Positions 27,989-36,749 of a stretch of 64,000 bases of DNA are shown in pieces (positions within the stretch are counted from its first letter, which is position 1; every line of letters starts with the position of its first letter). This DNA comes from Ruicaihuangia caeni (GTDB lineage: Bacteria > Actinomycetota > Actinomycetes > Actinomycetales > Microbacteriaceae), in assembly GCF_029952955.1 (NCBI RefSeq), contig NZ_JASATX010000002.1:124001-188000 (forward strand). Direction: 5' to 3'. Both the position numbers and the translations under genes were made by a program. Under the pieces are notes generated by a model. It was not told the origin of the DNA. It saw nothing but the letters and a program-made list of their open reading frames with translations, and did not search any database.

Positions 27989-29053
27989 ATGACAATCACC
28001 ACTTCACCAGTGCGCCGTACCGTGCGCGCCGCCCTGAGCCTCACCGCGGGCATCACGCTCGCAGCCGCCATGACCGCTTGCGCCTCCGGCCCGGCCGAGA
28101 GCGGCAGCAACGGCGGCGACGCCGACCAGGGTCAGGTCGTCTACCTCTCGAGCCAGCCGGCGGGCGACTCGGGTTCGATCGATGACATGGTCGCGGGCCT
28201 GAAGCAGGTCGGCGAGCAGGAAGACGTCGACACCAAGTACCTCGAGGTCACCGACCCCTCGGCGTTCGAGAGCTCGCTCCGCAACGCTGCACAGTCGGGC
28301 GCTTCGGTGATCGTCACCGCGTTCCCCGACCTCACCGACGCGATCACCCAGGTCGCCCCCGACTTCCCCGACACCGAGTTCGTGCACATCTTCGCTGCTG
28401 AGCGCGAAGAGCCGCTCGACAACGTGACCACGCTCGGCTTCGAGATCCACGAGGCGTTCTACATCGCGGGCTTCTCGGCCGCGAAGCTCTCGCAGAGCGG
28501 CGTCGTCGGCTGGGTCGGCGGCGACAGCTCGCCCATCCTGAGCGCGAACTTCCACGCGTTCGAGGCGGGCGCCAAGGCGGCGAACCCCGCCGCGCAGGTG
28601 CTCAGCGGCGTCGTCGGCAGCTTCAGCGACCCCTCGAAGGGCCGCGACATCGCCCTCGGCATGATCTCGCAGGGCGCCGATGTCATTCAGACGGATGCCT
28701 CGGGCAGCTCGCTCGGTGTGATCGAGGCGGCGCAGCAGCGCGGTGCGCTCGTGTTCGCCGACGCGTCGGGTGAGGTCGCCGCCGAGTACCCCGAGACCGT
28801 CGTGGGCACCTCGTTCCTGCGCTTCGGCCAGGCGCTGGTCGACGCGGTCACCGAGGCCCTCGAAGACGGCTACACTGCCGGCCACAAGCAGGTCGGCCTC
28901 GACGCGGGCGTGGTCGGACTGCAGTTCGCCGACAGCTTCCTCGCGGGCAGCAGCCCGCGCGTCGCGGATGTGCCGTCGGTGCAGGCCGAGGCCCTGCAGC
29001 AGAAGATCATCGCGGGCGAGGTCGAGGTCATCTTCGACCCGAGCAGCATCTGA
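27989..29053 (+). CDS. BMP family ABC transporter substrate-binding lipoprotein
   Basis: The 354-residue lipoprotein has a signal peptide with lipobox MTAC, then a Gly/Ser-rich linker and a BMP/PnrA-type binding domain (VVYLSSQPAGDSGSIDDMVAGL-type start, EAFYIAGFSAAKLSQ, GWVGGD, AFEAGAKAANP). Characterised family members bind purine nucleosides, but the dehydrogenases in this operon suggest a polyol or sugar-like ligand. The start ATG 27989 has GGAG upstream. It is followed by the ATPase and two permease genes of the same importer. Confidence 0.9.
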   Translation: MTITTSPVRRTVRAALSLTAGITLAAAMTACASGPAESGSNGGDADQGQVVYLSSQPAGDSGSIDDMVAGLKQVGEQEDVDTKYLEVTDPSAFESSLRNAAQSGASVIVTAFPDLTDAITQVAPDFPDTEFVHIFAAEREEPLDNVTTLGFEIHEAFYIAGFSAAKLSQSGVVGWVGGDSSPILSANFHAFEAGAKAANPAAQVLSGVVGSFSDPSKGRDIALGMISQGADVIQTDASGSSLGVIEAAQQRGALVFADASGEVAAEYPETVVGTSFLRFGQALVDAVTEALEDGYTAGHKQVGLDAGVVGLQFADSFLAGSSPRVADVPSVQAEALQQKIIAGEVEVIFDPSSI

Positions 29054-29081
29054 CGCGCAATCACCGATTGCCCGATGCCCG

Positions 29082-30791
29082 ATGTCTGTGACCGCTGATT
29101 CTGCGCCGGCAGAGCCCGTGTCCGCACACAGCGTGAACGTCGACCGCGTGCTCACCCTCCAGGGGGTGAGCATGCGGTTCGGCGCGTTCACTGCGCTTGA
29201 GAACGTCGACGTGCGCTTCGAGCCGGGGCTTGTGCACGCCGTCGTCGGCCAGAACGGAGCGGGCAAGACGACGTTCTCGCGCGTCGTCACGGGCATCTAC
29301 ACGCCGAGCGAGGGGCGCGTGCTGCTCGGCGGCGCGCCCCTTCGCGCTGGAAGCGTCACCGAGGCGCGCCGTCAGGGCGTCGACATGGTGCACCAGCACT
29401 TCTCGTCGCCGCCCTCGATGACGATCGCCGAGACGCTCGAATTCTTCTCTTCGGAGCGGCGGTCGTTCTTCAGTCGTCGAGGTCTCGTGCGCGAGTGGCA
29501 GCGACGCGTCGACGCGCTCGGGTTCGACCTCGACGTGAGCCGCCGCATCCGTGACCTCTCGGTGCCCGAGCGGCAGTCGGTCGAGATCGTTCGAGCGCTC
29601 AGCGGTGAGGCACGCGTCATCATCTTCGACGAGCCCACGGCGTCGATGCCGGCGCAGGCGGTCGACGCGCTGCTCGGCCGCATCCGGGACCTGGCCGCCG
29701 AGGGCCTCACCGTCATCGTCGTGCTGCACAAGCTCAGCGAGGTCTTCGCAGTCGCAGACACCGTGACCGTGCTGAACCGCGGCATCGTCACCCTGCCCAA
29801 GACATCGATCGCCGAGGTGACCGCCGACGAGGTCACCCGCCATATCATCGGCGACACCGGCCCGGCCGGCTCTGCACCGGGTGACGTCGACTCCGGCCTG
29901 GAGGGGGATGCCGTGGCCGTCGCCGCCGGGGATGCGGCCCGCCGCGGTGATGCTGCGCCAGCGGAAGAGGCACGCCCGGCCAGTGGCGAAGGCGTGCGCA
30001 CCGCCATTCTCGACGTGCGTGGCCTGAGCACCGTAGCGTCGCCGAGCGATGCCCGCCTGCACGAGGTCGACCTCGTGGTCGACCCCGGCGAGATCGTCGG
30101 TGTGGCGGGCGTCGAGGGGAACGGTCAGCTTTCACTGGTCGAGGCCCTCGTCGGCATCCGCGATGCCACCGGTTCGATCGAACTCGACGGGGTGGAAGTG
30201 TCGAAGCTCGGCGTCGTCGAGCGACGCCGTCACGGCCTGCGGGTGATCCCCTTCGAACGGAACGTCGAGGGTGTGAGCTCGACCAGCGCGGTGTGGGAGA
30301 ACCACGCGCTCGGTGAAGTGCTCCGTTCGCCGCGACGGTTGCTCGCCGTGCAGAAGCTTCGCGCTGCCGCTCGCCGACGGCTCGACGCCTGGGGCGTCTC
30401 GTATCGAGGGCTCGACCAGAACGCGGGTGAGCTGTCTGGCGGCAATGTGCAACGCCTCATTCTCGCTCGCGAGTTGGACGATGAGGCGCGCCTGATCATC
30501 GCGGCGCAGCCCACGCGAGGCCTTGATGTCGGCGCCATCGCCTTCGTGCAGCGCAGCCTCGCTGAGTTGGCCGACCGCGGCAACGGCGTACTGCTCATCT
30601 CCACCGACCTCGAAGAGCTCAAGGGACTCGCCGACCGCATCGTCGTTCTTCGCGGCGGCCGCCACGTGGCCGAGTTGCCGCCCAGCGCCGACCTGCACGA
30701 GATCGGTCGAGCCATGTTGGGCGGCGACGGCGGCACCGATTCGGTCGCCGCACCGTCGGGAACCGAAACACTGGGAGCCCAGGATGCGTGA
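29082..30791 (+). CDS. ABC transporter ATP-binding protein, two NBDs
   Basis: The 569-residue cytoplasmic ATPase energises the BMP-type importer. The first nucleotide-binding domain has Walker A GQNGAGKTT and Walker B IIFDEPTA, with a weak signature LSVPERQ. The second has a degenerate P-loop VEGNGQ and a good signature LSGGNVQ. This asymmetry is normal for the NupO/RbsA type. An Ala/Gly/Asp-rich insert of about 40 residues joins the two halves. ATG 29082 is the chosen start. The last codons overlap the first permease gene. Confidence 0.92.
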   Translation: MSVTADSAPAEPVSAHSVNVDRVLTLQGVSMRFGAFTALENVDVRFEPGLVHAVVGQNGAGKTTFSRVVTGIYTPSEGRVLLGGAPLRAGSVTEARRQGVDMVHQHFSSPPSMTIAETLEFFSSERRSFFSRRGLVREWQRRVDALGFDLDVSRRIRDLSVPERQSVEIVRALSGEARVIIFDEPTASMPAQAVDALLGRIRDLAAEGLTVIVVLHKLSEVFAVADTVTVLNRGIVTLPKTSIAEVTADEVTRHIIGDTGPAGSAPGDVDSGLEGDAVAVAAGDAARRGDAAPAEEARPASGEGVRTAILDVRGLSTVASPSDARLHEVDLVVDPGEIVGVAGVEGNGQLSLVEALVGIRDATGSIELDGVEVSKLGVVERRRHGLRVIPFERNVEGVSSTSAVWENHALGEVLRSPRRLLAVQKLRAAARRRLDAWGVSYRGLDQNAGELSGGNVQRLILARELDDEARLIIAAQPTRGLDVGAIAFVQRSLAELADRGNGVLLISTDLEELKGLADRIVVLRGGRHVAELPPSADLHEIGRAMLGGDGGTDSVAAPSGTETLGAQDA

Positions 30792-31875
30792 TCTGAAGCC
30801 GGTGCTGCAGGCGGCAGGGTTCGTCGTGCTCGCCTTCCTGCTTGCGGCGGTCATCTTCCAAGCCGCGGGCTACGACATCGGCGCGATCGGCGTCGGACTG
30901 GTCGACGGGGCCATCGCCGGTCCGGGTGCGTTCATCAACACGGTGCGATGGGCCCTGCCGCTCGCGGTGATCGGTCTCGGCGTCGCAGTGTGCTTCCGCG
31001 CGGGTTTCTTCAACGTCGGCGCGCAGGGCCAGCTCTACACGGGCGCGATCGCGTCGACTGCCATCGCGCTGCACCTGCCAGGGCCGGCGTGGCTCGTGAC
31101 GGTCGCCGCGGTCGTCGCCGCAGTGGTGGCAGGCGCGCTGTGGTCGCTCATCGCGGCGGTGCTCAAGGTGTACACCGGCGCCGACGAGGTGCTCACCACG
31201 CTCATGCTCAACTTCATCGGCGTGCTGGTGCTCGACTACGTGGCCTCGGGACCCTTGAAGGACGTCAAGGGATCGGGTCAGGTCGCCTCCAGCGAGCGCG
31301 TCGCAGAAGACGTGCGACTGTCGGATGCGTTCGGTGCATCCCCGACGCTGATCGCCATCACGCTGCTGCTCGCCGCCGCCGTGTGGATCTGGATGGCGCG
31401 CACCAAGGGCGGTCTCACCTCGAAGCTCGCCGGGCGCAACCCCGTCATGGTGCGCTGGCAGGGCGGTAACCCCAACCGCATGGTGCTCTCAAGTTTCGCC
31501 TTCGCCGGTGCCACTGCAGGCCTGGCGGGGGCGATGCACGTGCTCGGCCCGGCTGGACGCCTGGTGAGCAACTTCTCGCCCGACCTCGGCTTCACCGCAG
31601 TGCTGGTGGCGCTTGTCGGGCTGCTCTCGGTGCCCGGCGTGCTCATCGCCGCCGTGTTCTTCGGTGGACTCCAGGCGGCACTGCAGTACCTGCCGGTGGT
31701 GTCCGACCTGCCGCGCGCCGGTCTCGACCTCATCCAGGGCGTCATCGCGGTGATGATCACGCTGCAGTTGCGGTGGCAGTTCAAGCGTCGACGCGAGCGC
31801 GCACAGCAGGCGGAGCGTCAGCCGACCCCGGCCGCGACCACCACCGCGTCGAGCGAGGGGAGCAGCAGTGTTTGA
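30784..31875 (+). CDS. ABC transporter permease (BMP/nucleoside type), first subunit
   Basis: The 363-residue integral membrane protein has about 9-10 helices and the BPD_transp_2 fold used by nucleoside and simple-sugar importers (FRAGFFNVGAQGQLYTGAI, TLMLNFIGVLV). It has a polar Gln/Arg/Thr-rich cytoplasmic tail. It overlaps the ATPase gene by 8 bases and the second permease gene by 8 bases, so all are translated together. Confidence 0.92.
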   Translation: MRDLKPVLQAAGFVVLAFLLAAVIFQAAGYDIGAIGVGLVDGAIAGPGAFINTVRWALPLAVIGLGVAVCFRAGFFNVGAQGQLYTGAIASTAIALHLPGPAWLVTVAAVVAAVVAGALWSLIAAVLKVYTGADEVLTTLMLNFIGVLVLDYVASGPLKDVKGSGQVASSERVAEDVRLSDAFGASPTLIAITLLLAAAVWIWMARTKGGLTSKLAGRNPVMVRWQGGNPNRMVLSSFAFAGATAGLAGAMHVLGPAGRLVSNFSPDLGFTAVLVALVGLLSVPGVLIAAVFFGGLQAALQYLPVVSDLPRAGLDLIQGVIAVMITLQLRWQFKRRRERAQQAERQPTPAATTTASSEGSSSV

Positions 31876-32776
31876 CTTCATCGCGACGGTGCTCCGCGAC
31901 GCGGGCCCTCTGCTCTGGGTCGCCCTCGGCGGGCTCATCGCCTACCGGGCGGGCGTCTTCCACCTCGGGCTCGAGGGCCTCATGGCTGTCGGCGCCTTCG
32001 TGTCCGTGGCCGTCACCATCGGCACGGGCAATGTATGGCTTGGCCTGCTCGCGGCGGTGCTCGCCTCGGTCGCGCTCTCGGTGGCGTTCTGGCTCGCCAT
32101 CGCGGTGTTCAAGGGCAACATGATCATCGTGGGTCTCGGGCTCACCACGCTCGGGCTCGCGCTCGCGTCGTTCTTGCAGATCGCGATCTTCGAGACCCAG
32201 GGCGCCATCCGCGCGCCGGCCGGGCTGCCGATCCTGGTGCCATCCGCCGATTCCTCATCACCGCTCGCGATGATCTCCGGGCTGCCGATCACGACGCTGC
32301 TGCTGCCGATCGTCACGCTCGCGATGTGGGTGCTGCTGCGCCGCTCCTCGTTCGGGCTCCGCGTGACGGCGGTCGGTGACTTCCCATTCGCCGCGCGCAG
32401 CGCGGGATACTCGCCCTCCCTCACGCGTTTGATCGCGCTCGTTGTGAGCGGTGCGCTGATCGCGGTCGGAGGCGCTGAGCTCGCCCTCGGCGGCCTGAAC
32501 TCGTTCTCGCAGGACATGACCGCCGGCCGGGGCTTCGTGGCGTTCACCGCTGTGATCTTCGGAGCCGCCGCCGTCTGGGGTGTCGCGGGCGCCTGTGTGT
32601 TCTTCGGCATCTCGACCGCCATCGGCATTGCCGCACAGCTCCAAGGCTGGGCGATCCCGATCCAGTTCGTGCTTGCGCTGCCGTATGTGCTCACCATCGT
32701 GGCGGTCGCGATCGCGGCGTTCGTGGCGAGGAATCGTTCGGGCGGGCTCGCCGGCTTCGCGGAACTGCGCGACTGA
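31868..32776 (+). CDS. ABC transporter permease (BMP/nucleoside type), second subunit
   Basis: The 302-residue membrane protein pairs with the preceding permease. The conserved region YRAGVFHLGLEGLMAVGAF corresponds to FNVGAQGQ in its partner. About eight helices are predicted. It starts at GTG 31868, inside the end of the upstream gene. A gap of 231 bases follows, without a clear terminator, before the acetoin-reductase gene. Confidence 0.92.
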   Translation: MFDFIATVLRDAGPLLWVALGGLIAYRAGVFHLGLEGLMAVGAFVSVAVTIGTGNVWLGLLAAVLASVALSVAFWLAIAVFKGNMIIVGLGLTTLGLALASFLQIAIFETQGAIRAPAGLPILVPSADSSSPLAMISGLPITTLLLPIVTLAMWVLLRRSSFGLRVTAVGDFPFAARSAGYSPSLTRLIALVVSGALIAVGGAELALGGLNSFSQDMTAGRGFVAFTAVIFGAAAVWGVAGACVFFGISTAIGIAAQLQGWAIPIQFVLALPYVLTIVAVAIAAFVARNRSGGLAGFAELRD

Positions 32777-33007
32777 CGCTGCCGCTGCCGCCGACTCGTC
32801 GCCGTTCCGGTGACGGAGCCGCGGCATCCGATCCTCCGAAATCCATGCAAAGGAATATTTCTCCCGGATGACCCGTTGTCGTCTGTGATGGGGATCGGAC
32901 ACACTCCGGTCCGTGCATCTCGAAGCGCAACACGCTCGAAGCACCAGCGTCGTGAATCACCGATCACGACCGCCGTCACTCCAAGACTCCAGAACGGGAG
33001 AAGAACA

Positions 33008-33793
33008 GTGGCAGTTCAAGACAAGGTCGCACTCGTAACAGGCGCTGGGCAGGGCATTGGCCGCGCGATCGCATTGCGGCTGGCCCAAGACGGCTTCGAC
33101 GTGGCGATCGCTGACATCGAGCCCCAGCGCGAGAAGGGCGAGGGTGTCGTCGCCGAGATCGAGAAGATCGGCCGCAAGAGCGTGTTCGTCGCTGCGGATG
33201 TCTCGCAGAAGGACCAGGTGGATGCCGCGGTCGACACCGCTGCCGAGAAGCTCGGCGGCTTCGACGTGATCGTGAACAACGCCGGCATCGCCCAGATCAA
33301 GCCCGTGCTCGACATCACGCCTGAAGAGCTCGACAAGATCTGGCAGATCAACATCAACGGCGTGCTCTGGGGCATCCAGGCCGCGGCTCGCAAGTTCGAA
33401 GAGCTCGGCCACGGCGGCAAGATCGTGTCGGCCGCGTCGATCGCAGCAGTGCAGGGCTACCCGATCCTCAGTGCGTACTCCGCGTCGAAGTTCGCGGTGC
33501 GCGGTTTCACTCAGGCGGCGGCGCAGGAGCTCGCTGCCAAGGGCATCAACGTCAACGCCTACGCCCCGGGCATCGTCGGCACCGGCATGTGGGATCTCAT
33601 CGACGCGGAGCTCGCGAAGCTCAACGGCAAGCCCATCGGCCAGAACCTGAAGGAAGCCGTGGATGGCATCGCGCTGGGCCGCATCGAGACGCCTGAGGAC
33701 GTTGCGAAGGTCGTGTCGTTCCTCGCCGGCCCCGACTCCGACTACGTCACCGGGCAGACCATCCTGGTCGACGGCGGGATGCTGTACAGCTGA
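33008..33793 (+). CDS. butA: Acetoin (diacetyl) reductase, SDR family
   Basis: The 261-residue SDR matches acetoin reductase / 2,3-butanediol dehydrogenase along its length. Landmarks are TGAGQGIGRAIALRLAQDGF, NNAGIAQIKP, the YxxxK in AYSASKFAVRG, and NAYAPGIVGTGMWDLIDAEL, which is diagnostic. It interconverts diacetyl, acetoin and 2,3-butanediol with NAD(H). GTG 33008 with GGGAGAAG upstream is the start; the longer frame is not coding in character. It probably has its own promoter in the 231-base gap, and a strong terminator follows. Confidence 0.9.
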   Translation: MAVQDKVALVTGAGQGIGRAIALRLAQDGFDVAIADIEPQREKGEGVVAEIEKIGRKSVFVAADVSQKDQVDAAVDTAAEKLGGFDVIVNNAGIAQIKPVLDITPEELDKIWQININGVLWGIQAAARKFEELGHGGKIVSAASIAAVQGYPILSAYSASKFAVRGFTQAAAQELAAKGINVNAYAPGIVGTGMWDLIDAELAKLNGKPIGQNLKEAVDGIALGRIETPEDVAKVVSFLAGPDSDYVTGQTILVDGGMLYS

Positions 33794-33846
33794 CCCGCCT
33801 TCCGAACTGGTGAGCCGCGAGCGGCGGCGCTCACCCTGTTCCCGTC

Positions 33847-33875
33847 AGAAGCCCCCGGAGACCCCGGGGGCTTCT
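33847..33875 (+). terminator. butA terminator
   Basis: A perfect 12-bp stem AGAAGCCCCCGG (33847-33858) with its complement at 33864-33875 and a 5-base loop, ending in a TTCT run, lies 54 bases after the gene. Confidence 0.9.
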
Positions 33876-33945
33876 TCTCATGGGAGCGCAGATCGATCGA
33901 GCACCCTTCGGTCAGGCACACGTCCATGTCGGCCCACTCCCAGGC

Positions 33946-34002
33946 ATTGGGATACCAATTTCACTGACTTGCTTGACAAGTTTCACTTGGCGGTCATACA
34001 TT
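33946..34002 (+). promoter_or_regulatory. Promoter and GntR-type operators of the TRAP operon
   Basis: TTGACA (33973-33978) and TACATT (33997-34002), with an 18-base spacer, make a good promoter. ATTGGGATACCAAT (33946-33959) has the form of HutC/GntR operators, and a second inverted repeat ACTTG-CTTGA-CAAGT (33967-33981) overlaps the -35. The GntR/UTRA regulator encoded in this operon is the obvious candidate binder. Confidence 0.6.
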
Positions 34003-34068
34003 CGTCATATCAACGGGGTGCCGGTCGGTACGGGTCGGGATCCCGCCCTGAGAGGAATGCAACGACGC

Positions 34069-34980
34069 ATGCTTGACCAGACGCCATCGCCCACGCTGCA
34101 GCGCAGCTACGCCGCATACGCCACCGATCTCTCCCAACGGGATCTCACCATGAGCCCCGAGGATCTCGCGAGCGAATCGCGCCACCCGATGCTCATTCTC
34201 GATGACCGAGCATCGCTGTACCGCTGGCTCGCCCGCGAGATGGCCGACGAGCTCAAGCTAAGGAATGCCGAAGGACTGCCGACGCGCTGGCTGCTGCCGG
34301 TTGGCCCCAAGGACCAGTACCCCTTGCTGGCCGAGATCTGCAACCGCGAACGGATCAGCTGGAAGAACGTCTGGGCGTTCCACATGGATGAGTGGCTGGA
34401 TTGGCAGGGCCGCGAGGTGCCGCCGACCCACCCGTTCAGCTTCCGCGGGTACTGTCAGCGGCACATCTACGACCTGCTCGACCCCGAGTTGCTGCCACCC
34501 GCCGAGCAGATCGTCTATCCGACGATCGCCGACATTGACGGTTTCAGCCGCACCATTGCGGAAGTCGGGGGGCTTGACACGACGTACGCCGGTTTTGGCT
34601 ACCGCGGACACGTGGCGTTCAATGAGCCGCCCTCCACGCGCTGGCACAAGTACACGGTCGACGAGCTGGCTGCCTCGAAGACGCGCGTCGTGCCGTTGCT
34701 GCAAGACACCATCGTTGCCCACTCGCACCGAACGAGCGGTGGATTCACTCAAGGGATCCCTCCGATGGCCCTGACGGTGGGGATGGCCGACATCCTCTCC
34801 GCTCGCAGGCTCAGGCTCCTCACCGACGGGGGCGCCTGGAAGCAGTACATCGTGCGAGTGATGGCGCTCACTACAGAGCCCGACGTCGACTTGCCGGTGA
34901 CGCTCGCACACCGGCACCCGAATGTCGATATCACGGTCGATCGCGCTTCAGCGCTTCCCATCGTTACCGGACTCGAGTGA
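34069..34980 (+). CDS. NagB-like sugar-phosphate isomerase/deaminase homologue, altered active site
   Basis: The 303-residue protein has the glucosamine-6-phosphate deaminase fold. HMDEW (Asp107) matches the NagB MDEY site, and GYRGHVAFNEPP (178-188) matches NDGHIAFNEP with His181 and Glu186 kept. The Asp that precedes the Gly-His in NagB is Arg179 here, and the N-terminal phosphate loop reads LPVGPKDQY, not the NagB GSTP form. A related but different reaction on another sugar or amino-sugar derivative is likely. ATG 34069 is preferred; ATG 34057 leaves no room for the GAGAGG ribosome site. It opens the operon. Confidence 0.75.
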   Translation: MLDQTPSPTLQRSYAAYATDLSQRDLTMSPEDLASESRHPMLILDDRASLYRWLAREMADELKLRNAEGLPTRWLLPVGPKDQYPLLAEICNRERISWKNVWAFHMDEWLDWQGREVPPTHPFSFRGYCQRHIYDLLDPELLPPAEQIVYPTIADIDGFSRTIAEVGGLDTTYAGFGYRGHVAFNEPPSTRWHKYTVDELAASKTRVVPLLQDTIVAHSHRTSGGFTQGIPPMALTVGMADILSARRLRLLTDGGAWKQYIVRVMALTTEPDVDLPVTLAHRHPNVDITVDRASALPIVTGLE

Positions 34981-35003
34981 TCGAGAAGGACTGAGCGAAC
35001 CAA

Positions 35004-35918
35004 ATGACCGTCGTCGCCATCGGGTTGTATGTGCCCGACCACTATCTCTTCGTCGACCGCCTCCCCATGCCGGGCGAGAGTGTCGAAGTGCGCCGCTATG
35101 TGCAATCGCACGGCGGGAAGGCTGCGAATCAGGCGGTGGCGAGCGCGCTGGCTGGTGCCGCGACCTTCTTCGTGGGGGCTGTGGGTGCCGACCTCGCCGG
35201 GCGGCAGGGGCTCGCAGCGATGAGCGCGTATGGCGTCGACACGTCTCGGGCGAGTGTCGTCGATGGAGCCGCCACCGGCATGAGCAGCATTTACCTGGCG
35301 CCCGACGGAACGCAGATGATCGGAACCTTCGCAGGTGCGGGAGCTCGAATCGATCGTGGATCGGTTGAGGCCGCCCTCAAGGATCTGCAGCCTGACATCG
35401 CACTTCTGCAAGGGGAGGTCACAGCAGAACTGGCTCTGGAACTCGTCGGTGCGCGCATCGCACCGACCGTCATCCTCGATCCGAGTCCGGCCGATGCCTT
35501 CATCGGGCTGAGCCTTGAGAAGTGCGACATCATCACCCCCAATTCCCACGAGGCGGATCTGCTCGTCGGTTCCAGGCAGGCATCAGCCTCGGCGGTGGCA
35601 GACGCCACCGGCGTTGACGTCGTGATCGTTACTCGCGGCGCGGACGGTGCCGAGGTGTTCGATCGCGGAACCACGACTGTGCTTCCTGGCATCGACGTGC
35701 ACCCCTGCGACGCCTCAGGGGCGGGCGACGCATTCAACGGAGCGCTCGCCGCGGCCCTCGACGCCGGCGGTTGTCTGCTGGATGCCGCGACTGCGGGCAT
35801 TCGCGCCTCTGCGTGGTCAGTGACGCGTGAGTTCTGCATGCCGTCGTACGCCACCGCAGAAGAACTCGCTTCGTGGCGAACCGGCTCAACGGCCAGCGCT
35901 TCTAAGGTGGCCACATGA
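35004..35918 (+). CDS. PfkB family carbohydrate kinase
   Basis: The 304-residue kinase has both PfkB signatures: the N-terminal QSHGGKAANQAVASALAG and the C-terminal DASGAGDAFNGALAA with its catalytic Asp. Overall it is of ribokinase type. It probably phosphorylates the substrate of this operon or an intermediate made by the NagB-like protein. It starts 23 bases after the NagB-like gene, and its end overlaps the GntR start as ATGA. Confidence 0.92.
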   Translation: MTVVAIGLYVPDHYLFVDRLPMPGESVEVRRYVQSHGGKAANQAVASALAGAATFFVGAVGADLAGRQGLAAMSAYGVDTSRASVVDGAATGMSSIYLAPDGTQMIGTFAGAGARIDRGSVEAALKDLQPDIALLQGEVTAELALELVGARIAPTVILDPSPADAFIGLSLEKCDIITPNSHEADLLVGSRQASASAVADATGVDVVIVTRGADGAEVFDRGTTTVLPGIDVHPCDASGAGDAFNGALAAALDAGGCLLDAATAGIRASAWSVTREFCMPSYATAEELASWRTGSTASASKVAT

Positions 35919-36664
35919 CAGACAACATCGATACGGCGGACAGACGACCGCTCGCGGCCGTTCTTCGCGACAAGATCATCGACCAGATCCGACAGATGGA
36001 GCTTGGGCCGGGCGATGCGCTACCAACCGAGCGCGAGTTCACCGAACTGTTCGGGGTGAGCCGTCCCACGGTTCGCGAAGCGCTACGGCTGCTCGAGCAG
36101 GAGGGTTGGGTTCGCTCCCGGCAGGGCAAGGGTCGCTTCGTCACCGCGCAGAACCCGATCGACCGGCCACTCACCACGCTCGAGGGCGTGACGGACCTCA
36201 TGGCGACGCGTGGTTATCGGCCCGAGAATCGGGTGCTGAGCGTGACCGTCTCGACCGCGTCAGTGCAGGAGTCGACGGATCTCGATCTCGGGCTCGACGC
36301 GGCCGTGGTGCGCTTGGAGCGCGCGCGGTATCGCGACGACACCCTGCTGGTCTACTCGACAGACACCTTCGCGCGAGACCTTATCCCAGGGAGTCTCGAC
36401 GAGATCGACTGGAGCGGCTCTCTCTTCGACATCATGGAGTCGCTCGGCCACGCTCCCGACTTCTCTTATGCGGCGATCAAGGCAGACGCTTTTCCTGCCA
36501 ACGCCGCGCGCGCCCTCCGGGTCAAGCAGAACGAGCCATGGCTAGTCATGCGTCAGAAGGTGATCGCGCGTAGCGGGCGGCCCATTCTCCTAGCGCTCGA
36601 CTACCACCGAGCCGACAGTTTCACGTTCAACGTCATCCGTAAGCGGGAGCCGTCGTCCCGCTGA
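35915..36664 (+). CDS. GntR family regulator with UTRA domain
   Basis: The 249-residue HutC-type regulator has an N-terminal winged helix (LGPGDALPTEREFTELFGVS, then RPTVREALRLLEQEGWVRSR) and a C-terminal UTRA ligand-binding domain (VVRLERARYRDDTLLVYSTD, DYHRADSFTFNV). These usually sense sugar phosphates or amino-sugar phosphates. It is encoded within the operon and likely binds the palindromes at 33946-33981. ATGA overlap couples it to the PfkB gene. Confidence 0.92.
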   Translation: MTDNIDTADRRPLAAVLRDKIIDQIRQMELGPGDALPTEREFTELFGVSRPTVREALRLLEQEGWVRSRQGKGRFVTAQNPIDRPLTTLEGVTDLMATRGYRPENRVLSVTVSTASVQESTDLDLGLDAAVVRLERARYRDDTLLVYSTDTFARDLIPGSLDEIDWSGSLFDIMESLGHAPDFSYAAIKADAFPANAARALRVKQNEPWLVMRQKVIARSGRPILLALDYHRADSFTFNVIRKREPSSR

Positions 36665-36698
36665 CGGCGCTCCTGAGACCGGTTCGACGGCACCAGCT

Positions 36699-36720
36699 CC
36701 CTCGACAGCGAAGTCGAGGG
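36699..36720 (+). terminator. Hairpin between the GntR gene and dctP
   Basis: A perfect 8-bp stem CCCTCGAC / GTCGAGGG with a 6-base loop in the 85-base gap before the TRAP binding-protein gene. No T-run follows; it may be an attenuator or a processing site. Confidence 0.45.
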
Positions 36721-36749
36721 CCACCAAGAGAGAAGGAGCAGCGAATCCC

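Noticed and set aside
28743-29081. Upstream extension of the ABC ATPase frame (113 codons)
   Set aside because: It overlaps the binding-protein gene in another frame and is Arg/Ser/Pro-rich, as shadow frames are.
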